Source: Yponomeuta sedellus (lineage: Eukaryota; Arthropoda; Insecta; Lepidoptera; Yponomeutidae). Taken from it: a stretch of DNA of 64,000 nucleotides. Every line of letters begins with the position of its first letter. Positions within the stretch are counted from its first letter, which is position 1. The stretch lies in contig OW203730.1 of NCBI GenBank assembly GCA_934045075.1, positions 6,646,785-6,710,784 on the forward strand. Reading direction: 5' to 3'. Under the pieces are notes generated by a model. That model saw nothing but the letters and a program-made list of their open reading frames with translations, was not told where the DNA came from and ran no database searches. Shown here one piece after another: positions 51,984 through 64,000 of this stretch. Both the position numbers and the translations under genes were made by a program.

Positions 51984-53655
51984 AAAGCTACAATGCGATA
52001 TACTCACTGATCTAACATAATACGTTTTCTCGGAAATGGCACGAGTTGGACGAAAATGATGTATGACAAAGTTGTAGGGAATGTACGATATACGGCCATC
52101 CTATGGAGCCGATTTTTGAATTTCGAACGCGTTCCACTACGCGAGGGTGCTAACTCTGTCGTTTACCGACCGATTTGGATGAAATTTTCACCCGGCCTTT
52201 TCTTCGACACGCCATTTTCGGTTCCGCCGACGGTCGTTCCAAATTCAAAATACCACCGGAGCTATAGCCCTCCGAAAATCGGCCTTTTTTCGACCTCTAC
52301 GCAAAAAAGTCGGCAGCCAACTGGGCGCATGCCAGGGACCAGCCGTAAACGGCATCGTGTCGTCAAAGGACCCAGGTATATGAGAAAAATCCGACATTCT
52401 GACATTTCAAGATGGCGGCCGAGATATTGGCTTTCAAAGGTGTCAAATTTACTATGGAGAATTTCTACAAAAAATTTGTACTGAAAATCATCTTTTTCGT
52501 AGAAAATCGTAATTTTTTTGTACCATCGATGGAGGCTAAGCGCCGAAATGAGTACTTGGCTGGGAATGGCGTCACCACGCCGAGGTACTGTAGCATTCCA
52601 GTTGGCCATCGACTCATCAAAGTTTGAAAATCACCCACTTTAATAGAAAATTTTCACCCGAAATAGGATTTTTCATACAAAAATGCATTTCTTTAGTACC
52701 ACCGATGGAGGCCAAAGGCCGAAACTACTACTCGGCTGGGAGCGGCTACTTAGTGCCGAGGTGCTGTGGCATTCCAGTTGGCCATCGACTCATCAAAGTT
52801 TGAAAATCACGCACTTTAATAGAAAAATTTCACCCGAAATAGGACTTTTCATACAAAAATGCATTTCTTTAGTACCACCGACGGAGGCCAAAGGCCAAAA
52901 CTACTACTCGGCTGGGAGCGGCTACTTAGTGCCGAGGTGCTGTGGCATTCCAGTTGGCCATCGACTCATCAAAGTTTGAAAATCACGCACTTTAATAGAA
53001 AAATTTCACCCGAAATAGGACTTTTCATACAAAAATGCATTTCTTTAGTACCACCGACGGAGGCCAAAGGCCAAAACTACTACTCGGCTGGGAGCGGCTA
53101 CTTAGTGCCGAGGTGCTGTGGCATTCCAGTTGGCCATCGACTCATTAAAGTTTGAAAATCACGCACTTTAATAGAAAATTTTCACCCAAAATAGGACTTT
53201 TCATACAAAAATGCATTTCTTTAGTACCACCGACGGAGGCCAAAGGCCGAAACTACTACTCGGCTGGGAGCGGCTACTTAGTGCCGAGGTGCTGTGGCAT
53301 TCCAGTTGGCCATCGACTCATTAAAGTTTGAAAATCACGCACTTTAATAGAAAATTTTCACCCAAAATAGGACTTTTCATACAAAAATGCATTTCTTTAG
53401 TACCACCGACGGAGGCCAAAGGTCAAAAAAATTGCTCATCTGTGAATGGCATCGTGTCACATAGATATTCAGGTCCCTGAGAAAAATCAAACATTTTGAA
53501 ATTTCCAATTGCCGGCCGAGCTATTGACGATTGATGAAGGCCAACTTTGTATGAACATTTTGTACTGAAAATCGATTTCCTTATAGAAGCCCTCCGCAAG
53601 TACTGCCTGCCGCAAATACCTACCGGGTGAACGACCCGAGTCATTATATATATAT
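51984..53655 (+). repeat. Satellite unit U32 (S type, n=4)
   Basis: Length 1672 bp, subrepeats 52579-53282. No difference from U31 noticed. Confidence 0.95.
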
Positions 53656-55327
53656 AAAGCTACAATGCGATATACTCACTGATCTAACATAATACGTTTT
53701 CTCGGAAATGGCACGAGTTGGACGAAAATGATGTATGACAAAGTTGTAGGGAATGTACGATATACGGCCATCCTATGGAGCCGATTTTTGAATTTCGAAC
53801 GCGTTCCACTACGCGAGGGTGCTAACTCTGTCGTTTACCGACCGATTTGGATGAAATTTTCACCCGGCCTTTTCTTCGACACGCCATTTTCGGTTCCGCC
53901 GACGGTCGTTCCAAATTCAAAATACCACCGGAGCTATAGCCCTCCGAAAATCGGCCTTTTTTCGACCTCTACGCAAAAAAGTCGGCAGCCAACTGGGCGC
54001 ATGCCAGGGACCAGCCGTAAACGGCATCGTGTCGTCAAAGGACCCAGGTATATGAGAAAAATCCGACATTCTGACATTTCAAGATGGCGGCCGAGATATT
54101 GGCTTTCAAAGGTGTCAAATTTACTATGGAGAATTTCTACAAAAAATTTGTACTGAAAATCATCTTTTTCGTAGAAAATCGTAATTTTTTTGTACCATCG
54201 ATGGAGGCTAAGCGCCGAAATGAGTACTTGGCTGGGAATGGCGTCACCACGCCGAGGTACTGTAGCATTCCAGTTGGCCATCGACTCATCAAAGTTTGAA
54301 AATCACCCACTTTAATAGAAAATTTTCACCCGAAATAGGATTTTTCATACAAAAATGCATTTCTTTAGTACCACCGATGGAGGCCAAAGGCCGAAACTAC
54401 TACTCGGCTGGGAGCGGCTACTTAGTGCCGAGGTGCTGTGGCATTCCAGTTGGCCATCGACTCATCAAAGTTTGAAAATCACGCACTTTAATAGAAAAAT
54501 TTCACCCGAAATAGGACTTTTCATACAAAAATGCATTTCTTTAGTACCACCGACGGAGGCCAAAGGCCAAAACTACTACTCGGCTGGGAGCGGCTACTTA
54601 GTGCCGAGGTGCTGTGGCATTCCAGTTGGCCATCGACTCATCAAAGTTTGAAAATCACGCACTTTAATAGAAAAATTTCACCCGAAATAGGACTTTTCAT
54701 ACAAAAATGCATTTCTTTAGTACCACCGACGGAGGCCAAAGGCCAAAACTACTACTCGGCTGGGAGCGGCTACTTAGTGCCGAGGTGCTGTGGCATTCCA
54801 GTTGGCCATCGACTCATTAAAGTTTGAAAATCACGCACTTTAATAGAAAATTTTCACCCAAAATAGGACTTTTCATACAAAAATGCATTTCTTTAGTACC
54901 ACCGACGGAGGCCAAAGGCCGAAACTACTACTCGGCTGGGAGCGGCTACTTAGTGCCGAGGTGCTGTGGCATTCCAGTTGGCCATCGACTCATTAAAGTT
55001 TGAAAATCACGCACTTTAATAGAAAATTTTCACCCAAAATAGGACTTTTCATACAAAAATGCATTTCTTTAGTACCACCGACGGAGGCCAAAGGTCAAAA
55101 AAATTGCTCATCTGTGAATGGCATCGTGTCACATAGATATTCAGGTCCCTGAGAAAAATCAAACATTTTGAAATTTCCAATTGCCGGCCGAGCTATTGAC
55201 GATTGATGAAGGCCAACTTTGTATGAACATTTTGTACTGAAAATCGATTTCCTTATAGAAGCCCTCCGCAAGTACTGCCTGCCGCAAATACCTACCGGGT
55301 GAACGACCCGAGTCATTATATATATAT
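53656..55327 (+). repeat. Satellite unit U33 (S type, n=4)
   Basis: Length 1672 bp, subrepeats 54251-54954. Confidence 0.95.
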
Positions 55328-56999
55328 AAAGCTACAATGCGATATACTCACTGATCTAACATAATACGTTTTCTCGGAAATGGCACGAGTTGGACGAAAA
55401 TGATGTATGACAAAGTTGTAGGGAATGTACGATATACGGCCATCCTATGGAGCCGATTTTTGAATTTCGAACGCGTTCCACTACGCGAGGGTGCTAACTC
55501 TGTCGTTTACCGACCGATTTGGATGAAATTTTCACCCGGCCTTTTCTTCGACACGCCATTTTCGGTTCCGCCGACGGTCGTTCCAAATTCAAAATACCAC
55601 CGGAGCTATAGCCCTCCGAAAATCGGCCTTTTTTCGACCTCTACGCAAAAAAGTCGGCAGCCAACTGGGCGCATGCCAGGGACCAGCCGTAAACGGCATC
55701 GTGTCGTCAAAGGACCCAGGTATATGAGAAAAATCCGACATTCTGACATTTCAAGATGGCGGCCGAGATATTGGCTTTCAAAGGTGTCAAATTTACTATG
55801 GAGAATTTCTACAAAAAATTTGTACTGAAAATCATCTTTTTCGTAGAAAATCGTAATTTTTTTGTACCATCGATGGAGGCTAAGCGCCGAAATGAGTACT
55901 TGGCTGGGAATGGCGTCACCACGCCGAGGTACTGTAGCATTCCAGTTGGCCATCGACTCATCAAAGTTTGAAAATCACCCACTTTAATAGAAAATTTTCA
56001 CCCGAAATAGGATTTTTCATACAAAAATGCATTTCTTTAGTACCACCGATGGAGGCCAAAGGCCGAAACTACTACTCGGCTGGGAGCGGCTACTTAGTGC
56101 CGAGGTGCTGTGGCATTCCAGTTGGCCATCGACTCATCAAAGTTTGAAAATCACGCACTTTAATAGAAAAATTTCACCCGAAATAGGACTTTTCATACAA
56201 AAATGCATTTCTTTAGTACCACCGACGGAGGCCAAAGGCCAAAACTACTACTCGGCTGGGAGCGGCTACTTAGTGCCGAGGTGCTGTGGCATTCCAGTTG
56301 GCCATCGACTCATCAAAGTTTGAAAATCACGCACTTTAATAGAAAAATTTCACCCGAAATAGGACTTTTCATACAAAAATGCATTTCTTTAGTACCACCG
56401 ACGGAGGCCAAAGGCCAAAACTACTACTCGGCTGGGAGCGGCTACTTAGTGCCGAGGTGCTGTGGCATTCCAGTTGGCCATCGACTCATTAAAGTTTGAA
56501 AATCACGCACTTTAATAGAAAATTTTCACCCAAAATAGGACTTTTCATACAAAAATGCATTTCTTTAGTACCACCGACGGAGGCCAAAGGCCGAAACTAC
56601 TACTCGGCTGGGAGCGGCTACTTAGTGCCGAGGTGCTGTGGCATTCCAGTTGGCCATCGACTCATTAAAGTTTGAAAATCACGCACTTTAATAGAAAATT
56701 TTCACCCAAAATAGGACTTTTCATACAAAAATGCATTTCTTTAGTACCACCGACGGAGGCCAAAGGTCAAAAAAATTGCTCATCTGTGAATGGCATCGTG
56801 TCACATAGATATTCAGGTCCCTGAGAAAAATCAAACATTTTGAAATTTCCAATTGCCGGCCGAGCTATTGACGATTGATGAAGGCCAACTTTGTATGAAC
56901 ATTTTGTACTGAAAATCGATTTCCTTATAGAAGCCCTCCGCAAGTACTGCCTGCCGCAAATACCTACCGGGTGAACGACCCGAGTCATTATATATATAT
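55328..56999 (+). repeat. Satellite unit U34 (S type, n=4)
   Basis: Length 1672 bp, subrepeats 55923-56626. Confidence 0.95.
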
Positions 57000-58671
57000 A
57001 AAGCTACAATGCGATATACTCACTGATCTAACATAATACGTTTTCTCGGAAATGGCACGAGTTGGACGAAAATGATGTATGACAAAGTTGTAGGGAATGT
57101 ACGATATACGGCCATCCTATGGAGCCGATTTTTGAATTTCGAACGCGTTCCACTACGCGAGGGTGCTAACTCTGTCGTTTACCGACCGATTTGGATGAAA
57201 TTTTCACCCGGCCTTTTCTTCGACACGCCATTTTCGGTTCCGCCGACGGTCGTTCCAAATTCAAAATACCACCGGAGCTATAGCCCTCCGAAAATCGGCC
57301 TTTTTTCGACCTCTACGCAAAAAAGTCGGCAGCCAACTGGGCGCATGCCAGGGACCAGCCGTAAACGGCATCGTGTCGTCAAAGGACCCAGGTATATGAG
57401 AAAAATCCGACATTCTGACATTTCAAGATGGCGGCCGAGATATTGGCTTTCAAAGGTGTCAAATTTACTATGGAGAATTTCTACAAAAAATTTGTACTGA
57501 AAATCATCTTTTTCGTAGAAAATCGTAATTTTTTTGTACCATCGATGGAGGCTAAGCGCCGAAATGAGTACTTGGCTGGGAATGGCGTCACCACGCCGAG
57601 GTACTGTAGCATTCCAGTTGGCCATCGACTCATCAAAGTTTGAAAATCACCCACTTTAATAGAAAATTTTCACCCGAAATAGGATTTTTCATACAAAAAT
57701 GCATTTCTTTAGTACCACCGATGGAGGCCAAAGGCCGAAACTACTACTCGGCTGGGAGCGGCTACTTAGTGCCGAGGTGCTGTGGCATTCCAGTTGGCCA
57801 TCGACTCATCAAAGTTTGAAAATCACGCACTTTAATAGAAAAATTTCACCCGAAATAGGACTTTTCATACAAAAATGCATTTCTTTAGTACCACCGACGG
57901 AGGCCAAAGGCCAAAACTACTACTCGGCTGGGAGCGGCTACTTAGTGCCGAGGTGCTGTGGCATTCCAGTTGGCCATCGACTCATCAAAGTTTGAAAATC
58001 ACGCACTTTAATAGAAAAATTTCACCCGAAATAGGACTTTTCATACAAAAATGCATTTCTTTAGTACCACCGACGGAGGCCAAAGGCCAAAACTACTACT
58101 CGGCTGGGAGCGGCTACTTAGTGCCGAGGTGCTGTGGCATTCCAGTTGGCCATCGACTCATTAAAGTTTGAAAATCACGCACTTTAATAGAAAATTTTCA
58201 CCCAAAATAGGACTTTTCATACAAAAATGCATTTCTTTAGTACCACCGACGGAGGCCAAAGGCCGAAACTACTACTCGGCTGGGAGCGGCTACTTAGTGC
58301 CGAGGTGCTGTGGCATTCCAGTTGGCCATCGACTCATTAAAGTTTGAAAATCACGCACTTTAATAGAAAATTTTCACCCAAAATAGGACTTTTCATACAA
58401 AAATGCATTTCTTTAGTACCACCGACGGAGGCCAAAGGTCAAAAAAATTGCTCATCTGTGAATGGCATCGTGTCACATAGATATTCAGGTCCCTGAGAAA
58501 AATCAAACATTTTGAAATTTCCAATTGCCGGCCGAGCTATTGACGATTGATGAAGGCCAACTTTGTATGAACATTTTGTACTGAAAATCGATTTCCTTAT
58601 AGAAGCCCTCCGCAAGTACTGCCTGCCGCAAATACCTACCGGGTGAACGACCCGAGTCATTATATATATAT
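57000..58671 (+). repeat. Satellite unit U35 (S type, n=4)
   Basis: Length 1672 bp, subrepeats 57595-58298. Confidence 0.95.
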
Positions 58672-60343
58672 AAAGCTACAATGCGATATACTCACTGATC
58701 TAACATAATACGTTTTCTCGGAAATGGCACGAGTTGGACGAAAATGATGTATGACAAAGTTGTAGGGAATGTACGATATACGGCCATCCTATGGAGCCGA
58801 TTTTTGAATTTCGAACGCGTTCCACTACGCGAGGGTGCTAACTCTGTCGTTTACCGACCGATTTGGATGAAATTTTCACCCGGCCTTTTCTTCGACACGC
58901 CATTTTCGGTTCCGCCGACGGTCGTTCCAAATTCAAAATACCACCGGAGCTATAGCCCTCCGAAAATCGGCCTTTTTTCGACCTCTACGCAAAAAAGTCG
59001 GCAGCCAACTGGGCGCATGCCAGGGACCAGCCGTAAACGGCATCGTGTCGTCAAAGGACCCAGGTATATGAGAAAAATCCGACATTCTGACATTTCAAGA
59101 TGGCGGCCGAGATATTGGCTTTCAAAGGTGTCAAATTTACTATGGAGAATTTCTACAAAAAATTTGTACTGAAAATCATCTTTTTCGTAGAAAATCGTAA
59201 TTTTTTTGTACCATCGATGGAGGCTAAGCGCCGAAATGAGTACTTGGCTGGGAATGGCGTCACCACGCCGAGGTACTGTAGCATTCCAGTTGGCCATCGA
59301 CTCATCAAAGTTTGAAAATCACCCACTTTAATAGAAAATTTTCACCCGAAATAGGATTTTTCATACAAAAATGCATTTCTTTAGTACCACCGATGGAGGC
59401 CAAAGGCCGAAACTACTACTCGGCTGGGAGCGGCTACTTAGTGCCGAGGTGCTGTGGCATTCCAGTTGGCCATCGACTCATCAAAGTTTGAAAATCACGC
59501 ACTTTAATAGAAAAATTTCACCCGAAATAGGACTTTTCATACAAAAATGCATTTCTTTAGTACCACCGACGGAGGCCAAAGGCCAAAACTACTACTCGGC
59601 TGGGAGCGGCTACTTAGTGCCGAGGTGCTGTGGCATTCCAGTTGGCCATCGACTCATCAAAGTTTGAAAATCACGCACTTTAATAGAAAAATTTCACCCG
59701 AAATAGGACTTTTCATACAAAAATGCATTTCTTTAGTACCACCGACGGAGGCCAAAGGCCAAAACTACTACTCGGCTGGGAGCGGCTACTTAGTGCCGAG
59801 GTGCTGTGGCATTCCAGTTGGCCATCGACTCATTAAAGTTTGAAAATCACGCACTTTAATAGAAAATTTTCACCCAAAATAGGACTTTTCATACAAAAAT
59901 GCATTTCTTTAGTACCACCGACGGAGGCCAAAGGCCGAAACTACTACTCGGCTGGGAGCGGCTACTTAGTGCCGAGGTGCTGTGGCATTCCAGTTGGCCA
60001 TCGACTCATTAAAGTTTGAAAATCACGCACTTTAATAGAAAATTTTCACCCAAAATAGGACTTTTCATACAAAAATGCATTTCTTTAGTACCACCGACGG
60101 AGGCCAAAGGTCAAAAAAATTGCTCATCTGTGAATGGCATCGTGTCACATAGATATTCAGGTCCCTGAGAAAAATCAAACATTTTGAAATTTCCAATTGC
60201 CGGCCGAGCTATTGACGATTGATGAAGGCCAACTTTGTATGAACATTTTGTACTGAAAATCGATTTCCTTATAGAAGCCCTCCGCAAGTACTGCCTGCCG
60301 CAAATACCTACCGGGTGAACGACCCGAGTCATTATATATATAT
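58672..60343 (+). repeat. Satellite unit U36 (S type, n=4)
   Basis: Length 1672 bp, subrepeats 59267-59970. Confidence 0.95.
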
Positions 60344-62015
60344 AAAGCTACAATGCGATATACTCACTGATCTAACATAATACGTTTTCTCGGAAATGGC
60401 ACGAGTTGGACGAAAATGATGTATGACAAAGTTGTAGGGAATGTACGATATACGGCCATCCTATGGAGCCGATTTTTGAATTTCGAACGCGTTCCACTAC
60501 GCGAGGGTGCTAACTCTGTCGTTTACCGACCGATTTGGATGAAATTTTCACCCGGCCTTTTCTTCGACACGCCATTTTCGGTTCCGCCGACGGTCGTTCC
60601 AAATTCAAAATACCACCGGAGCTATAGCCCTCCGAAAATCGGCCTTTTTTCGACCTCTACGCAAAAAAGTCGGCAGCCAACTGGGCGCATGCCAGGGACC
60701 AGCCGTAAACGGCATCGTGTCGTCAAAGGACCCAGGTATATGAGAAAAATCCGACATTCTGACATTTCAAGATGGCGGCCGAGATATTGGCTTTCAAAGG
60801 TGTCAAATTTACTATGGAGAATTTCTACAAAAAATTTGTACTGAAAATCATCTTTTTCGTAGAAAATCGTAATTTTTTTGTACCATCGATGGAGGCTAAG
60901 CGCCGAAATGAGTACTTGGCTGGGAATGGCGTCACCACGCCGAGGTACTGTAGCATTCCAGTTGGCCATCGACTCATCAAAGTTTGAAAATCACCCACTT
61001 TAATAGAAAATTTTCACCCGAAATAGGATTTTTCATACAAAAATGCATTTCTTTAGTACCACCGATGGAGGCCAAAGGCCGAAACTACTACTCGGCTGGG
61101 AGCGGCTACTTAGTGCCGAGGTGCTGTGGCATTCCAGTTGGCCATCGACTCATCAAAGTTTGAAAATCACGCACTTTAATAGAAAAATTTCACCCGAAAT
61201 AGGACTTTTCATACAAAAATGCATTTCTTTAGTACCACCGACGGAGGCCAAAGGCCAAAACTACTACTCGGCTGGGAGCGGCTACTTAGTGCCGAGGTGC
61301 TGTGGCATTCCAGTTGGCCATCGACTCATCAAAGTTTGAAAATCACGCACTTTAATAGAAAAATTTCACCCGAAATAGGACTTTTCATACAAAAATGCAT
61401 TTCTTTAGTACCACCGACGGAGGCCAAAGGCCAAAACTACTACTCGGCTGGGAGCGGCTACTTAGTGCCGAGGTGCTGTGGCATTCCAGTTGGCCATCGA
61501 CTCATTAAAGTTTGAAAATCACGCACTTTAATAGAAAATTTTCACCCAAAATAGGACTTTTCATACAAAAATGCATTTCTTTAGTACCACCGACGGAGGC
61601 CAAAGGCCGAAACTACTACTCGGCTGGGAGCGGCTACTTAGTGCCGAGGTGCTGTGGCATTCCAGTTGGCCATCGACTCATTAAAGTTTGAAAATCACGC
61701 ACTTTAATAGAAAATTTTCACCCAAAATAGGACTTTTCATACAAAAATGCATTTCTTTAGTACCACCGACGGAGGCCAAAGGTCAAAAAAATTGCTCATC
61801 TGTGAATGGCATCGTGTCACATAGATATTCAGGTCCCTGAGAAAAATCAAACATTTTGAAATTTCCAATTGCCGGCCGAGCTATTGACGATTGATGAAGG
61901 CCAACTTTGTATGAACATTTTGTACTGAAAATCGATTTCCTTATAGAAGCCCTCCGCAAGTACTGCCTGCCGCAAATACCTACCGGGTGAACGACCCGAG
62001 TCATTATATATATAT
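60344..62015 (+). repeat. Satellite unit U37 (S type, n=4)
   Basis: Length 1672 bp, subrepeats 60939-61642. Confidence 0.95.
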
Positions 62016-63687
62016 AAAGCTACAATGCGATATACTCACTGATCTAACATAATACGTTTTCTCGGAAATGGCACGAGTTGGACGAAAATGATGTATGACA
62101 AAGTTGTAGGGAATGTACGATATACGGCCATCCTATGGAGCCGATTTTTGAATTTCGAACGCGTTCCACTACGCGAGGGTGCTAACTCTGTCGTTTACCG
62201 ACCGATTTGGATGAAATTTTCACCCGGCCTTTTCTTCGACACGCCATTTTCGGTTCCGCCGACGGTCGTTCCAAATTCAAAATACCACCGGAGCTATAGC
62301 CCTCCGAAAATCGGCCTTTTTTCGACCTCTACGCAAAAAAGTCGGCAGCCAACTGGGCGCATGCCAGGGACCAGCCGTAAACGGCATCGTGTCGTCAAAG
62401 GACCCAGGTATATGAGAAAAATCCGACATTCTGACATTTCAAGATGGCGGCCGAGATATTGGCTTTCAAAGGTGTCAAATTTACTATGGAGAATTTCTAC
62501 AAAAAATTTGTACTGAAAATCATCTTTTTCGTAGAAAATCGTAATTTTTTTGTACCATCGATGGAGGCTAAGCGCCGAAATGAGTACTTGGCTGGGAATG
62601 GCGTCACCACGCCGAGGTACTGTAGCATTCCAGTTGGCCATCGACTCATCAAAGTTTGAAAATCACCCACTTTAATAGAAAATTTTCACCCGAAATAGGA
62701 TTTTTCATACAAAAATGCATTTCTTTAGTACCACCGATGGAGGCCAAAGGCCGAAACTACTACTCGGCTGGGAGCGGCTACTTAGTGCCGAGGTGCTGTG
62801 GCATTCCAGTTGGCCATCGACTCATCAAAGTTTGAAAATCACGCACTTTAATAGAAAAATTTCACCCGAAATAGGACTTTTCATACAAAAATGCATTTCT
62901 TTAGTACCACCGACGGAGGCCAAAGGCCAAAACTACTACTCGGCTGGGAGCGGCTACTTAGTGCCGAGGTGCTGTGGCATTCCAGTTGGCCATCGACTCA
63001 TCAAAGTTTGAAAATCACGCACTTTAATAGAAAAATTTCACCCGAAATAGGACTTTTCATACAAAAATGCATTTCTTTAGTACCACCGACGGAGGCCAAA
63101 GGCCAAAACTACTACTCGGCTGGGAGCGGCTACTTAGTGCCGAGGTGCTGTGGCATTCCAGTTGGCCATCGACTCATTAAAGTTTGAAAATCACGCACTT
63201 TAATAGAAAATTTTCACCCAAAATAGGACTTTTCATACAAAAATGCATTTCTTTAGTACCACCGACGGAGGCCAAAGGCCGAAACTACTACTCGGCTGGG
63301 AGCGGCTACTTAGTGCCGAGGTGCTGTGGCATTCCAGTTGGCCATCGACTCATTAAAGTTTGAAAATCACGCACTTTAATAGAAAATTTTCACCCAAAAT
63401 AGGACTTTTCATACAAAAATGCATTTCTTTAGTACCACCGACGGAGGCCAAAGGTCAAAAAAATTGCTCATCTGTGAATGGCATCGTGTCACATAGATAT
63501 TCAGGTCCCTGAGAAAAATCAAACATTTTGAAATTTCCAATTGCCGGCCGAGCTATTGACGATTGATGAAGGCCAACTTTGTATGAACATTTTGTACTGA
63601 AAATCGATTTCCTTATAGAAGCCCTCCGCAAGTACTGCCTGCCGCAAATACCTACCGGGTGAACGACCCGAGTCATTATATATATAT
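62016..63687 (+). repeat. Satellite unit U38 (S type, n=4; last complete unit)
   Basis: Length 1672 bp, subrepeats 62611-63314. It remains indistinguishable by eye from U31 although it is the unit nearest the array edge, where satellite copies are usually more diverged. Confidence 0.95.
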
Positions 63688-63927
63688 AAAGCTACAATGC
63701 GATATACTCACTGATCTAACATAATACGTTTTCTCGGAAATGGCACGAGTTGGACGAAAATGATGTATGACAAAGTTGTAGGGAATGTACGATATACGGC
63801 CATCCTATGGAGCCGATTTTTGAATTTCGAACGCGTTCCACTACGCGAGGGTGCTAACTCTGTCGTTTACCGACCGATTTGGATGAAATTTTCACCCGGC
63901 CTTTTCTTCGACACGCCATTTTCGGTT
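63688..63927 (+). repeat. Truncated satellite unit U39 (S-type head only)
   Basis: The first 240 bp of an S unit, ending in the core at GCCATTTTCGGTT. Other units continue with CCGCCGACGG; here the sequence changes abruptly to ATAATTCTAAG. No partial subrepeat or decay precedes the break. Confidence 0.93.
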
Positions 63928-64000
63928 ATAATTCTAAGTCTCGTTTTTGCCGGTTCGAAGGACCAACTTCAAAAAAAATTATTAACTCAAACCCTAATGC
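63928..64000. other. Non-satellite flanking sequence at right edge
   Basis: These 73 bp match nothing else in the window. They are AT-rich with an A run (AACTTCAAAAAAAATT) and contain no recognisable gene or transposon end. They could be unique flanking DNA beyond the array or the start of an inserted element; the window is too short to tell. Confidence 0.7.

Larger units (their letters stand above)
1..63927 (+). repeat. Higher-order satellite array (main units plus three GC-rich variants)
   Basis: Head-to-tail repetition of one complex unit, all in the same orientation, fills the window up to 63927. I set unit boundaries at the AAAGCT that follows each TATATA tract. Distances between equivalent points are 1320-1321, 1495-1497, 1672-1675, 1851-1854 and 2025 bp, which differ by multiples of about 176 bp, the length of an internal subrepeat. 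Three GC-rich variant units (465, 3536, 33939) interrupt the series. All open frames inside are short, overlap on both strands and simply repeat with the array. This fits centromeric, pericentromeric or other heterochromatic satellite DNA; the sequence alone cannot say which. Confidence 0.97.

Noticed and set aside
63900..63927. CENP-B-box-like sequence in the core (TTTTCGGTTCCGCCGACGG in complete units)
   Set aside because: It shares TTCG but lacks the conserved A and CGGG positions of the box; I found no proper match on either strand of a unit.
63950..63965. GGTTCGAAGG as a possible tRNA or SINE B box in the right flank
   Set aside because: Only the first part matches the B-box consensus, there is no A box, no clover-leaf and too little sequence.

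Overview
The whole window is a tandem satellite array. I find no protein-coding gene, no RNA gene and no prokaryotic feature. The layout suggests nuclear heterochromatin of a eukaryote, most likely an invertebrate animal. The signs are kilobase-scale higher-order repeats, a TATA-type AT tract in every unit, a short 5'-truncated retrotransposon-like insertion with a poly(A) signal and hexanucleotide tail, and a GC-rich variant with a Helitron-like 3' end. The sequence does not fix the species.

The main unit has four parts in fixed order: (a) a head starting at a TATATATATAAAG tract, then a core of about 600 bp; (b) a run of n complete 176-bp subrepeats, n = 2 to 6; (c) a partial subrepeat of about 140 bp; (d) a distal domain of about 220 bp ending in a small hairpin (CGGGT/ACCCG) just before the next AT tract. 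Unit lengths therefore fall on a ladder: about 1321, 1497, 1673, 1850 and 2025 bp. I count 38 complete main units (U1-U38), a partial unit at each end, and three GC-rich variant units (A, B, C). The variants share the head but replace parts b-d with a 153-bp GC-rich minisatellite and a double hairpin ending in CTAG.

Layout. Positions 1-464 are the end of an R-type unit. From 465 to 24326 the array is heterogeneous: variants A and B, then mixed P, Q, R and chimeric units, with Q-P pairs as a recurring dimer. 24327-30931 holds five R units of 1321 bp. 30932-35155 is a disturbed zone (chimera U19, divergent U20, variant C). 35156-41760 holds five more R units. 41761-46603 is P-Q-P. 46604-63687 holds ten S units; the first two (U29, U30) share a 177-bp insertion and the other eight (U31-U38) are 1672 bp each with no difference I could see by eye. 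At 63927 satellite homology stops mid-unit, and the last 73 bp are unrelated, so the window probably reaches an array edge or a large insertion.

Unit subtypes used below: P = head ACAATGCG, core with GGAGATATAG, 3 subrepeats; Q = same head style, core with GGAGCTATAG, usually 4-6 subrepeats; R = head GCAATCCGG, usually 2 subrepeats, distal domain with CCTGAGGAAAATC; S = head with AACATAATACG, core with GATGGCGGCCGAG, 4 subrepeats. Nothing here looks like a protein-based system. The points worth attention are the accordion-like subrepeat variation, a YY1/PHO-like motif in every unit, possible Helitron ancestry, and the very recent homogenisation of the right-hand third.
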